A stretch of 64,000 nucleotides of DNA from Flemingiibacterium sp045636145. Lineage in GTDB: Bacteria > Bacillota > Clostridia > Oscillospirales > CAG-272. Numbering within the stretch: the stretch's first letter is position 1; the number at the start of each line of letters is the position of its first letter. The notes beneath the pieces were generated by a model. That model was not told the DNA's origin. It saw only the letters and a program-made list of their open reading frames with translations, and ran no database searches. Shown piece by piece: positions 51,820 to 60,485 of this stretch. The position numbers and the translations under genes were made by a program. Location: positions 1 to 64,000 of the forward strand of contig JAZTWV010000042.1 of NCBI GenBank assembly GCA_045636145.1. Reading direction: 5' to 3'.

Positions 51820-52446
51820 TTAAACCTCGCTTGATTTTTTGTTCTTATCCGATACGCCCATAAATGCCGTCACGGATTTTGTCGGCGACATAATCATGCT
51901 GTCATTCAGACAAAGTCCGATACGTCTCGGGCAGTCAAGCACCGAAAATATATCTTTCTGCACGGTTATAGGCAGATCACCGTAGCCCGGACTGAATCTC
52001 TTGTGAAGCTTACGTCCCATGCGGTCAAAACACTCCGCCATATCTTGGCAGAAAGTGTCACACAGGCTCTCAATTCTCTCGGCACCTATGGCCTGAAGCA
52101 TAAGTGCCTTTGCAGGTGACACTGCACCGAAGCGGGCTATTAGTCGGTCAATTCCTATCCCTACGGTTGCGGCAAACAGAACTGCGCTCGCGCATCCTGC
52201 AAGATTTTCTGAAAGCATCTTTGAATCGGTGCGAAAAAACGCCATATCTGTAAAGCCATTATGCCGCGTAATGTCAAATTCAGCATAGCAAACGTTGTAT
52301 GTCAGCTTGCTCTCGCACTCACATAGGCATTCTTCAAGAAGTGATGTAATTTCCGGCGTATCTTCCCTCACCCCGGCATAACGGAGAATTTCCTTTCTGT
52401 CAATAGGCGGCGGTGAGTATGTTTTTGTATAAACTGTACCTATCAT
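51820..52446 (-). CDS. Methionine synthase reactivation-domain protein (stand-alone)
   Basis: A 208-residue protein like the AdoMet-binding activation domain of MetH, separated as in many Clostridia. Features: VCYAEFDI, ATVGIGIDRLIARFGAVSPAKALMLQAIGAERIESLCD, and RFSPGYGDLPITVQKDIFSVLDCPRRIGLCLNDSMIMSPTKSVTAFMGV (the RxSPGYGD AdoMet motif). ATG at 52446 with GAGG upstream; 5 nt before metH, so one operon. Confidence 0.93.
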   Translation of the reverse strand: MIGTVYTKTYSPPPIDRKEILRYAGVREDTPEITSLLEECLCECESKLTYNVCYAEFDITRHNGFTDMAFFRTDSKMLSENLAGCASAVLFAATVGIGIDRLIARFGAVSPAKALMLQAIGAERIESLCDTFCQDMAECFDRMGRKLHKRFSPGYGDLPITVQKDIFSVLDCPRRIGLCLNDSMIMSPTKSVTAFMGVSDKNKKSSEV

Positions 52447-52488
52447 TTTTCGCCTCGTAAAATCATGGGTTACTGTACCAATATTATG

Positions 52489-52517
52489 ATTATACCACAC
52501 AACACCCAACATTTCAA
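52489..52517 (-). promoter_or_regulatory. Promoter of the split methionine synthase operon
   Basis: Leftward TTGAAA (52517-52512), 17 nt, TATAAT (52494-52489). The short leader shows no cobalamin or SAM riboswitch. Confidence 0.8.
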
Positions 52518-52548
52518 GTAAAATCGCATAAAAGGTACAAAAACGAAA

Positions 52549-52582
52549 ACGACTGTCCGCAAAGCATTGCGAACAGTCGCCA
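52549..52582 (-). terminator. Terminator at the end of the polysaccharide locus
   Basis: CGACTGTTCGCAA pairs with TTGCGGACAGTCG (minus strand), followed by TTTTCGTTTTTG, just after the CapD-type stop codon. Confidence 0.85.
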
Positions 52583-52586
52583 AAAA

Positions 52587-54602
52587 TCACACCGTCAGCT
52601 CTTCAAGAGTCTTTTCAACCACCGCATCGGTGTTTACCGATTCAGGTGTAATATAAGTAGGAACAACACTTCTGAGCGCGTTCTTGACAACCTCGTCATC
52701 CTCACTCTCAAGTGCCAGACGGAGCACATTAAGCTTCTCGTTAAGCTCGTCCGGTGCAAGAGGAGTATCACGCTCAATGAATATCATGCTGTTTTCCGTC
52801 TTGTCAAGCTCTTCTGTACGAATAAGTAATTCCTCATACAGCTTTTCACCTGGGCGGAGTCCCGTTTCGATGATTTCAATGTCACGGTAAGGCTCAAATC
52901 CGCAAAGACGTATCATTGTCTCCGCAAGCTCAAGTATACGGACAGATTTTCCCATGTCAAGCACAAAAAGCTCGCCGTTTTTAGCCATACATCCGGACTG
53001 AAGCACAAGCTGACTCGCCTCAGGTATGGTCATAAAATATCTTATAATACGTTTATCCGTAATTGTAACCGGACCGCCGTTCATGATCTGCTTTTTGAAA
53101 AGCGGAACAACCGATGCGGCACTTCCAAGCACATTTCCAAAGCGCGTAGCACTGAATGTTGTAGTTGAACTGCTTCGGCTATGGCTTTGCACGATCATTT
53201 CGCACATACGCTTTGTTGCGCCCATAACGTTGGTGGGATTAACGGCCTTGTCGGTAGAAACCATAATAAATCTCTCGACACCGTATTTCTCCGCCAGCTC
53301 AACGGTATTAAGTGTACCAAAAACGTTGTTTTTAACAGCTTCGCAGCAGTTGCGCTCCATGAGGGGCACATGCTTGTGCGCCGCAGCATGAAGTACTATA
53401 TTAGGTCTGTGCTCACAGAATATCTTTTCTGTACCCGCCTTATCGCACACGGAAACGATCTCAACCTGGAGATTAAGAGAAGTTCCGTATCTGAAGCGAA
53501 GCTCCTGCTGTATATCATACGCACCGTTCTCATAAACGTCAAGAATTACGAGTTTTTTCGGCTTCATAGCCGCGATCTGACGACATAACTCGCTTCCTAT
53601 AGAGCCACCGCCGCCCGTTATAAGCACGACCTTATCACGGTAATATGCACTTGTTTTCTCGTCATGGAAGTGTACCGACTTCCGGAACAGAAGCTCCTCG
53701 ATATCAAACTCGCGCAAATGGCGTTTGCCGCCCTCAGCCGCCTGCATCGTGGGATAATCGTATATCTTTATCTTACAGCCGGTATTTTTATAGTATTCAT
53801 AAAGCTCTTTCAGGCGTTCCTGTTCCACACGCGGCATTGCAAACACGATTTCCTGAACAGAAAGCTCCGCAAGCTCCTTTGTTATATCCGCGCTTCCCGA
53901 AAGCACAGGAAGTCCGAATATTTCGCGTCCTATCTTGGAGTGGTCGATATCAACAAAGCAGCACGGTATGTATGCAGCACGGGGATTCTTAAAAAGCTCG
54001 TCCGCCAGCATTACACCGACCTGACCGGCACCCACGATGGCAATACGTATTCTGCGGTTAGATGCTGTATTGCTGGAAACGGCTCCATCTTTTGTTTCGG
54101 CAAAGGTAAGTCCGGTTATCGCTCTCAAAGGAGCCGATATAAACTTGAATCTGATATCGCCTTTATTTATCGCTTCATACAGATATTTATAAAGCAAACG
54201 TATACCGAGTGCAAGTAAAAGGTTGAATGCTATTATAGAAAAGGCTCGTAAAAATGCCACATTCTGCACAGGAACTAGAATCTGCATGGCATAATACAGG
54301 ATTCCTGCTATAGTATCAGCTATTATGAGCTTTATATAGGATGACGGTGAACCATAACGCCATATCTGCTTATAAACACCAACAAGATACCGGCAAAGAT
54401 ACACACTAAGCACCGCAAGTACAAAATGCACGGCGCACATCTCAATTGCAAAAGCTGTTTCACTGCTGGGACTAAAAACAAGCAGCAGTATTGTCACAAC
54501 AAAAAGCAAGATAAAATCGTAGAACTGCAAGGGCAAATGACGCCGACGGCGCAGTGCACCAAGTTCATCAAGCGTATTTTGCTCATCCTGTATGCTGTTC
54601 AT
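52587..54602 (-). CDS. capD: Membrane-bound nucleotide-sugar dehydratase/epimerase (CapD/FlaA1 type)
   Basis: A 671-residue protein. Four N-terminal membrane helices (~20-140). A CoA/NAD-binding-like domain (~185-290; IAIVGAGQVGVMLADELF). An extended SDR domain (~325-600) with VLITGGGGSIGSELCRQ, HAAAHKHVPLME, and a catalytic segment with STDKAVNPTNVMGATKR (YxxxK replaced by MxxxK as in many 4,6-dehydratases). Probably makes UDP-4-keto-6-deoxy-HexNAc for surface polysaccharide. Last gene of the locus; GGAGG before ATG 54602. Confidence 0.92.
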   Translation of the reverse strand: MNSIQDEQNTLDELGALRRRRHLPLQFYDFILLFVVTILLLVFSPSSETAFAIEMCAVHFVLAVLSVYLCRYLVGVYKQIWRYGSPSSYIKLIIADTIAGILYYAMQILVPVQNVAFLRAFSIIAFNLLLALGIRLLYKYLYEAINKGDIRFKFISAPLRAITGLTFAETKDGAVSSNTASNRRIRIAIVGAGQVGVMLADELFKNPRAAYIPCCFVDIDHSKIGREIFGLPVLSGSADITKELAELSVQEIVFAMPRVEQERLKELYEYYKNTGCKIKIYDYPTMQAAEGGKRHLREFDIEELLFRKSVHFHDEKTSAYYRDKVVLITGGGGSIGSELCRQIAAMKPKKLVILDVYENGAYDIQQELRFRYGTSLNLQVEIVSVCDKAGTEKIFCEHRPNIVLHAAAHKHVPLMERNCCEAVKNNVFGTLNTVELAEKYGVERFIMVSTDKAVNPTNVMGATKRMCEMIVQSHSRSSSTTTFSATRFGNVLGSAASVVPLFKKQIMNGGPVTITDKRIIRYFMTIPEASQLVLQSGCMAKNGELFVLDMGKSVRILELAETMIRLCGFEPYRDIEIIETGLRPGEKLYEELLIRTEELDKTENSMIFIERDTPLAPDELNEKLNVLRLALESEDDEVVKNALRSVVPTYITPESVNTDAVVEKTLEELTV

Positions 54603-54609
54603 CGAAGTA

Positions 54610-55584
54610 TCACACCTCCTGCTCGTAAAATAGATCTATAACAGTTTGCTTAAGGGCATCTTCATCTACATAAAATTCTACATATTCGCTTCCCTTTTTC
54701 GCTTCACCTTTTATGGGAAATGTACCGTTATAGGTATACCCCTGCAAAGATTCAAGCAAATCGGAAAGCTGATTTACTGTACAATCGGAAACAAGGTATT
54801 CATTTACCTTAAACATCGTGTCAAGCGCCAGATCATCTTCAAGTGACGCATACTTGGAAAACGCCGCCGCTATATACGCACGCTGGCGCTCCATACGCTC
54901 AAGGTTACTGCCGTCAGGTGAATCGTTTCTCCAGCGTACAAAAGAGAGTGCTGCCTCTCCTACAAGGGTTATCTGCGCGCCCTTAACATATTCACTGCCA
55001 AGAGCGGGATAATCATTGTCAAGGGTCAGAGTAACACCGCCGATACTGTCATTTATAATTGGCACAGCATCCATGGTCACGGACATATAATGGTCTATGT
55101 CGATCTCATACAGCAGTTTTTCAACTGATGCGACTGTATTTCGGCACTGTATCTTGCCTGTACCGCCGTATGCATGAGCAAGGGCAAGCTGTGCTTTAAA
55201 ACTGCCGTATTTATTTCCATGTTTATCAAGCTGATTAACCTCGGTCATAGTATCGCGGTTGATATGCAGTATACGAAAGCTTTTGTTATCTTCATCCATA
55301 ACAACAAGCGCGATAAAATCTGCCTGCGAAGAAGCATCCTCATTGTCTGCCATTTTGTCAATACCGAGAACGAGCAAAGTCTTAATAGAATCACTCCGAG
55401 TATACCAGGTGTCATTATAGTATATCCGAGAATCGCCCGAATCGGTGTAATTCAAAGATTCGGGCGACTTATTATCTCTTCCTATAAGCTTCTCGATGAA
55501 TCCAAACATCAAGACCAGCAATACGGTAATAACTACTAGGGCGGCAACAAGGAACAAACCTCCAAATTGCGTTCTTTTCTTCAT
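54610..55584 (-). CDS. LytR-CpsA-Psr (LCP) family glycopolymer ligase
   Basis: A 324-residue membrane-anchored protein: N-terminal helix (~10-32), then the LCP domain with LLVLGIDKMADNEDASSQADFIALVVMDEDNKSFRILHINRDTM and the Arg-rich SFVRWRNDSPDGSNLERMERQ. LCP enzymes attach polysaccharide or teichoic acid to peptidoglycan. It fits as the final attachment step for the polysaccharide of this locus. Start ATG has only a weak ribosome site. Confidence 0.92.
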   Translation of the reverse strand: MKKRTQFGGLFLVAALVVITVLLVLMFGFIEKLIGRDNKSPESLNYTDSGDSRIYYNDTWYTRSDSIKTLLVLGIDKMADNEDASSQADFIALVVMDEDNKSFRILHINRDTMTEVNQLDKHGNKYGSFKAQLALAHAYGGTGKIQCRNTVASVEKLLYEIDIDHYMSVTMDAVPIINDSIGGVTLTLDNDYPALGSEYVKGAQITLVGEAALSFVRWRNDSPDGSNLERMERQRAYIAAAFSKYASLEDDLALDTMFKVNEYLVSDCTVNQLSDLLESLQGYTYNGTFPIKGEAKKGSEYVEFYVDEDALKQTVIDLFYEQEV

Positions 55585-55613
55585 TTTGTTGTACTATCCG
55601 GCTCACATCCACA

Positions 55614-56312
55614 TTATGCGGTACGGCCTCTGAGCTTCAGCACAAGAACAACAGCGATAGCCGCAAACAGCACCGCACCTACAGCTGCAGGAATAAAATA
55701 GGAGTTTACGCCTGTCTGCGGAGAATCCGGAGCACCCGGATCAGCAGAAGGATCAGCCCCATTATCTCTGATCACTGCAAAAGCGGACATGGAAGTAGCG
55801 TTAATGGTAATGATGCCATTCTCATCAATAATACAATCTATTACCTTCCAATGGTCCTCTTCGTTTTCTTTAGTGATAAGTATGAAAAGGTCATCAGCGG
55901 TTATACCCTGAATCTTAATCTTGAATGTAACAGGCTTACCGTCAGAAAGTCCCTTGCCAAGCTCGCTCTCATAGCGAACATCAAAAATGTCGCTTATAAC
56001 AGCGTGATCTATAGGCGCACCGCCGGTGTACTCTTCCCATATCTTAGCGAATTCTTCAATTATTTCATGCCACTCTGCCTCGCCCAGCTCTTTTTCTGCA
56101 TCAACGAGGTTGATGTATATATCTTCGTGAATATCAACGGGGTCCTTATATGCTTCCTTAAGGGGAGTAACGATGAGATCTTCATCTCCCTCAACAAGCT
56201 CCGGAGAGTCTTTCAGTGCAACACTTGGCGTAAAGGTAACAGTCGCTGCTGTGCCAAGGGTGAAAATAGACATGATCACAAGGAACAATGCCATAATACG
56301 AAAAGCTTTCAT
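55614..56312 (-). CDS. Secreted protein with SPQTG sorting signal, likely substrate of adjacent sortase
   Basis: A 232-residue exported protein. Signal peptide (1-24). A central domain of ~150 residues unknown to me (EEFAKIWEEYTGGAPIDHAVISDIFDVRYE; FKIKIQGITADDLFILIT) and a Pro/Asp-rich linker. It ends in SPQTG, a hydrophobic helix (YFIPAAVGAVLFAAIAVVLVL) and KLRGRTA, a complete cell-wall sorting signal of the (S/P)PxTG kind used by C. difficile SrtB. ATG at 56312 with AAAGGAG 9 nt upstream. The sortase gene ends 20 nt downstream of this start and overlaps its leader. Confidence 0.88.
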   Translation of the reverse strand: MKAFRIMALFLVIMSIFTLGTAATVTFTPSVALKDSPELVEGDEDLIVTPLKEAYKDPVDIHEDIYINLVDAEKELGEAEWHEIIEEFAKIWEEYTGGAPIDHAVISDIFDVRYESELGKGLSDGKPVTFKIKIQGITADDLFILITKENEEDHWKVIDCIIDENGIITINATSMSAFAVIRDNGADPSADPGAPDSPQTGVNSYFIPAAVGAVLFAAIAVVLVLKLRGRTA

Positions 56313-56331
56313 AATATTAGTCTCCTTTATA

Positions 56332-57255
56332 CTAAGTATTTTCAGTGGATACCCGGATATTATCCGCAAGATCCTCATTATTTACAGCCATAACAAGATA
56401 CCGTCTTGTAGTATCATAATTAAGGCAAACCGACATTATTATAACACGGTCTCCGAATTTCGGTGCTATATCATCATTGATATTAGTACCAAACTCGCGT
56501 ATGCTGCGCACATCCTTAAAAAATCTATTGTACCAATACTCATTTTCGAAATCGTATGTATGCAGTATATGCACTTTTGAGTATGGAACAGCGGCAAAAA
56601 CTGTGTATTCGCGAACCTCACCCGGCAGATACAAAGTCACATCCGAACAGTCTATGAATGATTGCTCTGAAGAGTATGTCTTCTGCAGCGTTCCGAACAA
56701 ATTTCCGGAACGCATCGTATGACCGTAGATCACAGTGACGGGGTCATCGAAATCATTATTGTTATAAGTAGCCTCGGTATACAGTGCACCGCCTATGTAG
56801 GGTGAGCCGTCGTAGGCAGTTGTCAAATACTTTTTGTCATTGTCTTTACTTTGAAGTACCGGATAATCTATGCGTGTTCCGGCAATTTCAAGCCATGCAC
56901 ATATTTCCGGATTAACCTCCCAAAGACGCTCAAAATCAAGCGTATTTGTCGAAATATCAGCCAGAGATTCTACAGTATCAGCGGCAGAATCTGCCGTCTC
57001 AACGAAATCTGTTGTATGTGAATCTGAAGCATCAAAAGTCTCATTCTGCTGAGTTTTCGGTGCATCCGTATCTTCGAATGATACCGTATCAAACTGTTTA
57101 ATGGAATCCCTCAGTGCCTCAAGTGCTGCGCTTCCATCATCCTCTGACGCTTGCTGCCAAAGGCTTAGAAAAACACATATTCCGATACAGTTAAGGCACA
57201 AAAACAGCAAAATAATGTATTTGATCCGCTTGTTATTTTTTATTTCAAATCTCAT
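56332..57255 (-). CDS. srtB: Class B sortase
   Basis: A 307-residue membrane-anchored transpeptidase: N-terminal helix (~11-33), an Asp/Ser/Thr-rich linker (to ~105), then the catalytic domain with His179 (VIYGHTM), Cys277 (IIMSVCLNY) and Arg284/285 (DTTRRYLVMA). Cleaves between T and G of the sorting motif and links proteins to peptidoglycan. The following gene encodes an SPQTG protein, the natural partner. Confidence 0.93.
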   Translation of the reverse strand: MRFEIKNNKRIKYIILLFLCLNCIGICVFLSLWQQASEDDGSAALEALRDSIKQFDTVSFEDTDAPKTQQNETFDASDSHTTDFVETADSAADTVESLADISTNTLDFERLWEVNPEICAWLEIAGTRIDYPVLQSKDNDKKYLTTAYDGSPYIGGALYTEATYNNNDFDDPVTVIYGHTMRSGNLFGTLQKTYSSEQSFIDCSDVTLYLPGEVREYTVFAAVPYSKVHILHTYDFENEYWYNRFFKDVRSIREFGTNINDDIAPKFGDRVIIMSVCLNYDTTRRYLVMAVNNEDLADNIRVSTENT

Positions 57256-57260
57256 ACATA

Positions 57261-58028
57261 TTAACCGTTAGAATTAGCATCTAAATCATGGCGAAGCAGA
57301 TGTGAGGCACCACGCATAATGTCTTCAAGCACATACTCGCCGGCATTTTTTGCAATAGCATCACAAGCATCGCCTAAATTTGGAGGACGGGAAGTAAGAT
57401 TGTGGCAATCGGAGCCAAGCAGATGGATATATCCGCGACGAAGCATCCTGCTCGCTTTTCTTGCAGTTGAACGATTGATAAAAAATGATGCATTCGACTG
57501 CATTAGCACTCTGTTTTCAAGAAGAGTATATATAATGTCTTTCTTTTGATCAAACAGATACCGTTCAACGTGGGCAAGGATCACACGAAAGCCTTTGCTG
57601 TCATTAAGGCGAAGTATATCTTCCACCACATGCGAGTTCCACGGTCTCTGAGGCATTTCCACAAGAATACACCCGGAATTTCCGATACGAAGTTCGGGAT
57701 ATTCAAGCATACACGTAATTCCCTCAAAATATTCCACCTCTGCACCAAGAACCAAGTGAGGAAGCCGAGCATTGCTCTCTTTTGCAATAATCTCCGACAG
57801 CTCTGAATAAGCACGTGACCTGCGTGCAATAAACCTCTCCGGCGTATCGCCATCCGCATAAAAGTGGGGGGTCAAAACCGCCGCACTAACACCGTGATTT
57901 CCAAGAAGACGAAGCATATGCATACTTTCAGCCGGAGATCTGCTGCCATCATCTACGCCGGGAAGAATGTGCGTATGGAAATCGACCCGCGCGCCTGTGT
58001 TTAACATAGGATGCGAAGCACTTTCCAT
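57261..58028 (-). CDS. cpsB: PHP-type tyrosine phosphatase (CpsB/YwqE)
   Basis: A 255-residue manganese-dependent phosphatase: metal ligands in VDFHTHILPGVDDGSRS, VLTPHFYADG, LGAEVEYFEG, RVILAHVERY and GSDCHN, as in Streptococcus CpsB. Dephosphorylates the tyrosine-rich tail of the partner kinase CpsD. ATG 58028 lies 12 nt from AAAGGA; the ATG at 58040 touches that site, so the shorter form is preferred. Confidence 0.92.
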   Translation of the reverse strand: MESASHPMLNTGARVDFHTHILPGVDDGSRSPAESMHMLRLLGNHGVSAAVLTPHFYADGDTPERFIARRSRAYSELSEIIAKESNARLPHLVLGAEVEYFEGITCMLEYPELRIGNSGCILVEMPQRPWNSHVVEDILRLNDSKGFRVILAHVERYLFDQKKDIIYTLLENRVLMQSNASFFINRSTARKASRMLRRGYIHLLGSDCHNLTSRPPNLGDACDAIAKNAGEYVLEDIMRGASHLLRHDLDANSNG

Positions 58029-58080
58029 AGTTACAATCATTCCTTTCTAACGGCTATGAGTTTTGGCAATATTTCAGATA

Positions 58081-59088
58081 TTATTCTTCAAACTTGTTAC
58101 CATTAAACAGTTCCGAAGCGGAAGTGGCAGGACGGTCTTCCTCATGAGAGCTATAATAGCCATGAGCATAATGGCCGCCTCTGAAGTAATAGCCGTGACG
58201 CTTACCGTAGCCATATCCGTAATAGTGCGCGTATTTTTTACCTTTTTTGTACTTGTATTTGTACTTTCCGTACTTTGTTCCAAACAAAGCACAGGTAAGT
58301 ACCATACCGATAACACGTGCACCACTGAGGTTGAGCTGATGGATAGTATCGTCAAGCAAGCGCTTGTCAACGTAGTCCTGACGAACTACCACTATCATAC
58401 CGTCAACCACCTTGGATGCAATAAGCGCATCCGAAACTTCTGCAACAGGGGGAAGATCCACTACTATATACTCATACTCACCGCGCAAAGCTCTAAGCAT
58501 TCCTTCGAATCTCTTTGAAGATAAAAGCTCGGTGGGGTTGGGAGGAAAGTCTCCGCAGGTTATAACTTCCATTCCATCATGAAGATTAGAATACTGTATG
58601 GCTTCCTTAGCATTTTCATTTCCCACAAGCACGTTACTGAGACCGGGCGTGCGATTAACTTCAAGGAAGTGTGCAATACGTGACAGACGCATATCTGCGT
58701 CAATAAAAAGTGTCTTTTTACCTGCTTTCATAAGGTCATAAGCAAGATTGATTGAGGTAGTAGATTTACCCTCATGAGCCATAGCACTTGTAACGCCTAT
58801 AACATGGCACTCATTTTCATCGGCAAAGCTGAACATAATGTTCGTGCGCAGACGCTTATGTGCTTCTGTCATGGCAAAAGATCTTCTGTTGCCAATGGTA
58901 GCCTCAGCATCCTCGGAAAAATTATCCCGGGACACAGTTTTTATATTTTCGTCCGCCTGCTTCTTTCTAAGAGCCTCATTGGATCTATTATGCTTGGAAT
59001 TCAATCCTTCTCTGATCTCGGCGTCTTTTTTCTTTGCTTTATCAGCGCCTTTTTTATCGGCTGCCCCATTTTTTTCAAATAAACTCAT
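58081..59088 (-). CDS. cpsD: Bacterial tyrosine kinase (CpsD/CapB type)
   Basis: A 335-residue cytoplasmic BY-kinase. Walker A GVTSAMAHEGKSTTSINLAYD (~120), A' KKTLFIDADMRLS, B YIVVDLPPV. The tail (~275-335) is exceptionally Tyr/Lys/Gly/His-rich (KYGKYKYKYKKGKKYAHYYG) and is the autophosphorylation cluster. The first ~70 residues are charged and coiled. Controls chain length and export with CpsC. Start overlaps the cpsC stop (ATGA). Confidence 0.93.
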   Translation of the reverse strand: MSLFEKNGAADKKGADKAKKKDAEIREGLNSKHNRSNEALRKKQADENIKTVSRDNFSEDAEATIGNRRSFAMTEAHKRLRTNIMFSFADENECHVIGVTSAMAHEGKSTTSINLAYDLMKAGKKTLFIDADMRLSRIAHFLEVNRTPGLSNVLVGNENAKEAIQYSNLHDGMEVITCGDFPPNPTELLSSKRFEGMLRALRGEYEYIVVDLPPVAEVSDALIASKVVDGMIVVVRQDYVDKRLLDDTIHQLNLSGARVIGMVLTCALFGTKYGKYKYKYKKGKKYAHYYGYGYGKRHGYYFRGGHYAHGYYSSHEEDRPATSASELFNGNKFEE

Positions 59089-59948
59089 CTGCTCTCACCG
59101 TTTTCCGCTTTGGCGTTATTGTAACTGCCTTCATATCTGCTATGTGAACTCTTGTAATATCCGTGTCGCTGATAACCGTACTTATACCTAGAGTGATATC
59201 CGTATTTGTAACCGTATTTCTTTTTGGAAACTCCATACACATCCGGAACAACTGCCAAAATCGGAATATTGTATCTCTGCTTAAGATATTCCTCATCTCT
59301 TACGGTGGTATTCATAAGATCCTGTACAATGATAAGACCGCAGCTTGCAACAAGTCCGGCAAGTGCACCTATAAGTGCATATCTCGTATTCGACGGAGAA
59401 GAAGACACCTTCGGATGCACGGCGTGGTCAACCAGACGAACAGAACTGCCATCCACAATATCCGAAATGCGATCAGGAAGCAAATCAACGATAGTATCAA
59501 CTATAAGTTTAGCATCGCCGGGATTATCGCAGGTAGCCGTTATACTGAAAATCTCAGTACCGTTCACAGAGCCCGCCTTAACTATATCTCGAAGCTGCTC
59601 ATATGTATAAGGCAAATCGCTCTCCTCTATAGCTGCTTCCAACGTAGTTCTGGATTTTAGGATAATTACATAAACATCAAGCAAACTCTTAGCAGCCGAC
59701 AACTGAGATGAACTGAAAGTGATCGTGCTGCCGCCAACAGAAAGTGAACTGTTGTTTACATACATCATTGCTGTTGCCGTATACTGTGGGACTACTGAAA
59801 TCATAGCACCCGCAAAAGCTATTGCTCCGCACAAAACCATGGATATAACAATAATCCATATCTTGCTCCACAAGAGCGTTATCATATCAAGCAAGTCGAG
59901 TTCTGTGTTGTCCATGTCGACTGCACTGTTTGTAGCCTGCTCGTTCAT
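59085..59948 (-). CDS. cpsC: Chain-length determinant/kinase activator (CpsC/Wzz) with Tyr-rich tail
   Basis: A 287-residue membrane protein: helix 1 (~30-50), extracytoplasmic Wzz domain, helix 2 (~190-210; YALIGALAGLVASCGLIIV). The cytoplasmic tail is rich in Tyr, Lys and His (KKYGYKYGYHSRYKYGYQRH). Such a Tyr cluster normally belongs to the kinase, not the activator. ATG 59948 with AAAGGA upstream. Confidence 0.92.
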   Translation of the reverse strand: MNEQATNSAVDMDNTELDLLDMITLLWSKIWIIVISMVLCGAIAFAGAMISVVPQYTATAMMYVNNSSLSVGGSTITFSSSQLSAAKSLLDVYVIILKSRTTLEAAIEESDLPYTYEQLRDIVKAGSVNGTEIFSITATCDNPGDAKLIVDTIVDLLPDRISDIVDGSSVRLVDHAVHPKVSSSPSNTRYALIGALAGLVASCGLIIVQDLMNTTVRDEEYLKQRYNIPILAVVPDVYGVSKKKYGYKYGYHSRYKYGYQRHGYYKSSHSRYEGSYNNAKAENGESR

Positions 59949-60000
59949 AGTGTTTCCTTTCAAGTTTGTGTTTTCGCTTTAATACACCGTATTGCAGGTG

Positions 60001-60483
60001 TCATTTTGAAGATTTAATGCGCTTTAATGTACGTCTCAGCCTATTTTGCACTCCGTGCACAAGCCGTTTAAGCAGCCGCACAAGCATCCATATGCGAACA
60101 TATATTGTGTATAGAACGTTATCACTCTTTGTCCATTTCTTACCGTCGCGTGAAAAAGCCGTCATAACTGCTATGATCTGGTCCGGTCTTATCCCTCGCT
60201 CAAGAATGTACTGATTGTCTCCGCACATGGAATAGGTTTCACCGTTATCTCTTATAATGCGGTGGAGCACAAATGCACCGTTATCGCGCCTGTACAAGGG
60301 CAAATCGCCAACCTTTAGCTGTCCCGCAGGTGAAAGCTTCACCCGGCTGATTCTGTGCTTAAGCATGGGGAACATTGAATTTCCGGAAACCGTAAGCTCA
60401 ACAGTTCCCCCCGCCGCGATAACTTCCTCCATGATCGGAGAAAGGCTAACCATTCTTACATCAAGCTGTTTTTTAGTGTCCAT
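60001..60483 (-). CDS. Signal peptidase I-like (S26, SipW/ER type)
   Basis: A 160-residue protein. Catalytic Ser in SGNSMFPML (~35) and His in FVLHRIIRDN (~73), the Ser/His arrangement of ER-type signal peptidases rather than Ser/Lys; GDNQY follows. A hydrophobic stretch (~120-137) and a very basic C-terminus follow. Placed between SLH and cpsC genes, it may process surface proteins of this locus. ATG lies 2 nt after the SLH stop, with a weak ribosome site. Confidence 0.8.
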   Translation of the reverse strand: MDTKKQLDVRMVSLSPIMEEVIAAGGTVELTVSGNSMFPMLKHRISRVKLSPAGQLKVGDLPLYRRDNGAFVLHRIIRDNGETYSMCGDNQYILERGIRPDQIIAVMTAFSRDGKKWTKSDNVLYTIYVRIWMLVRLLKRLVHGVQNRLRRTLKRIKSSK

Positions 60484-60485
60484 GC

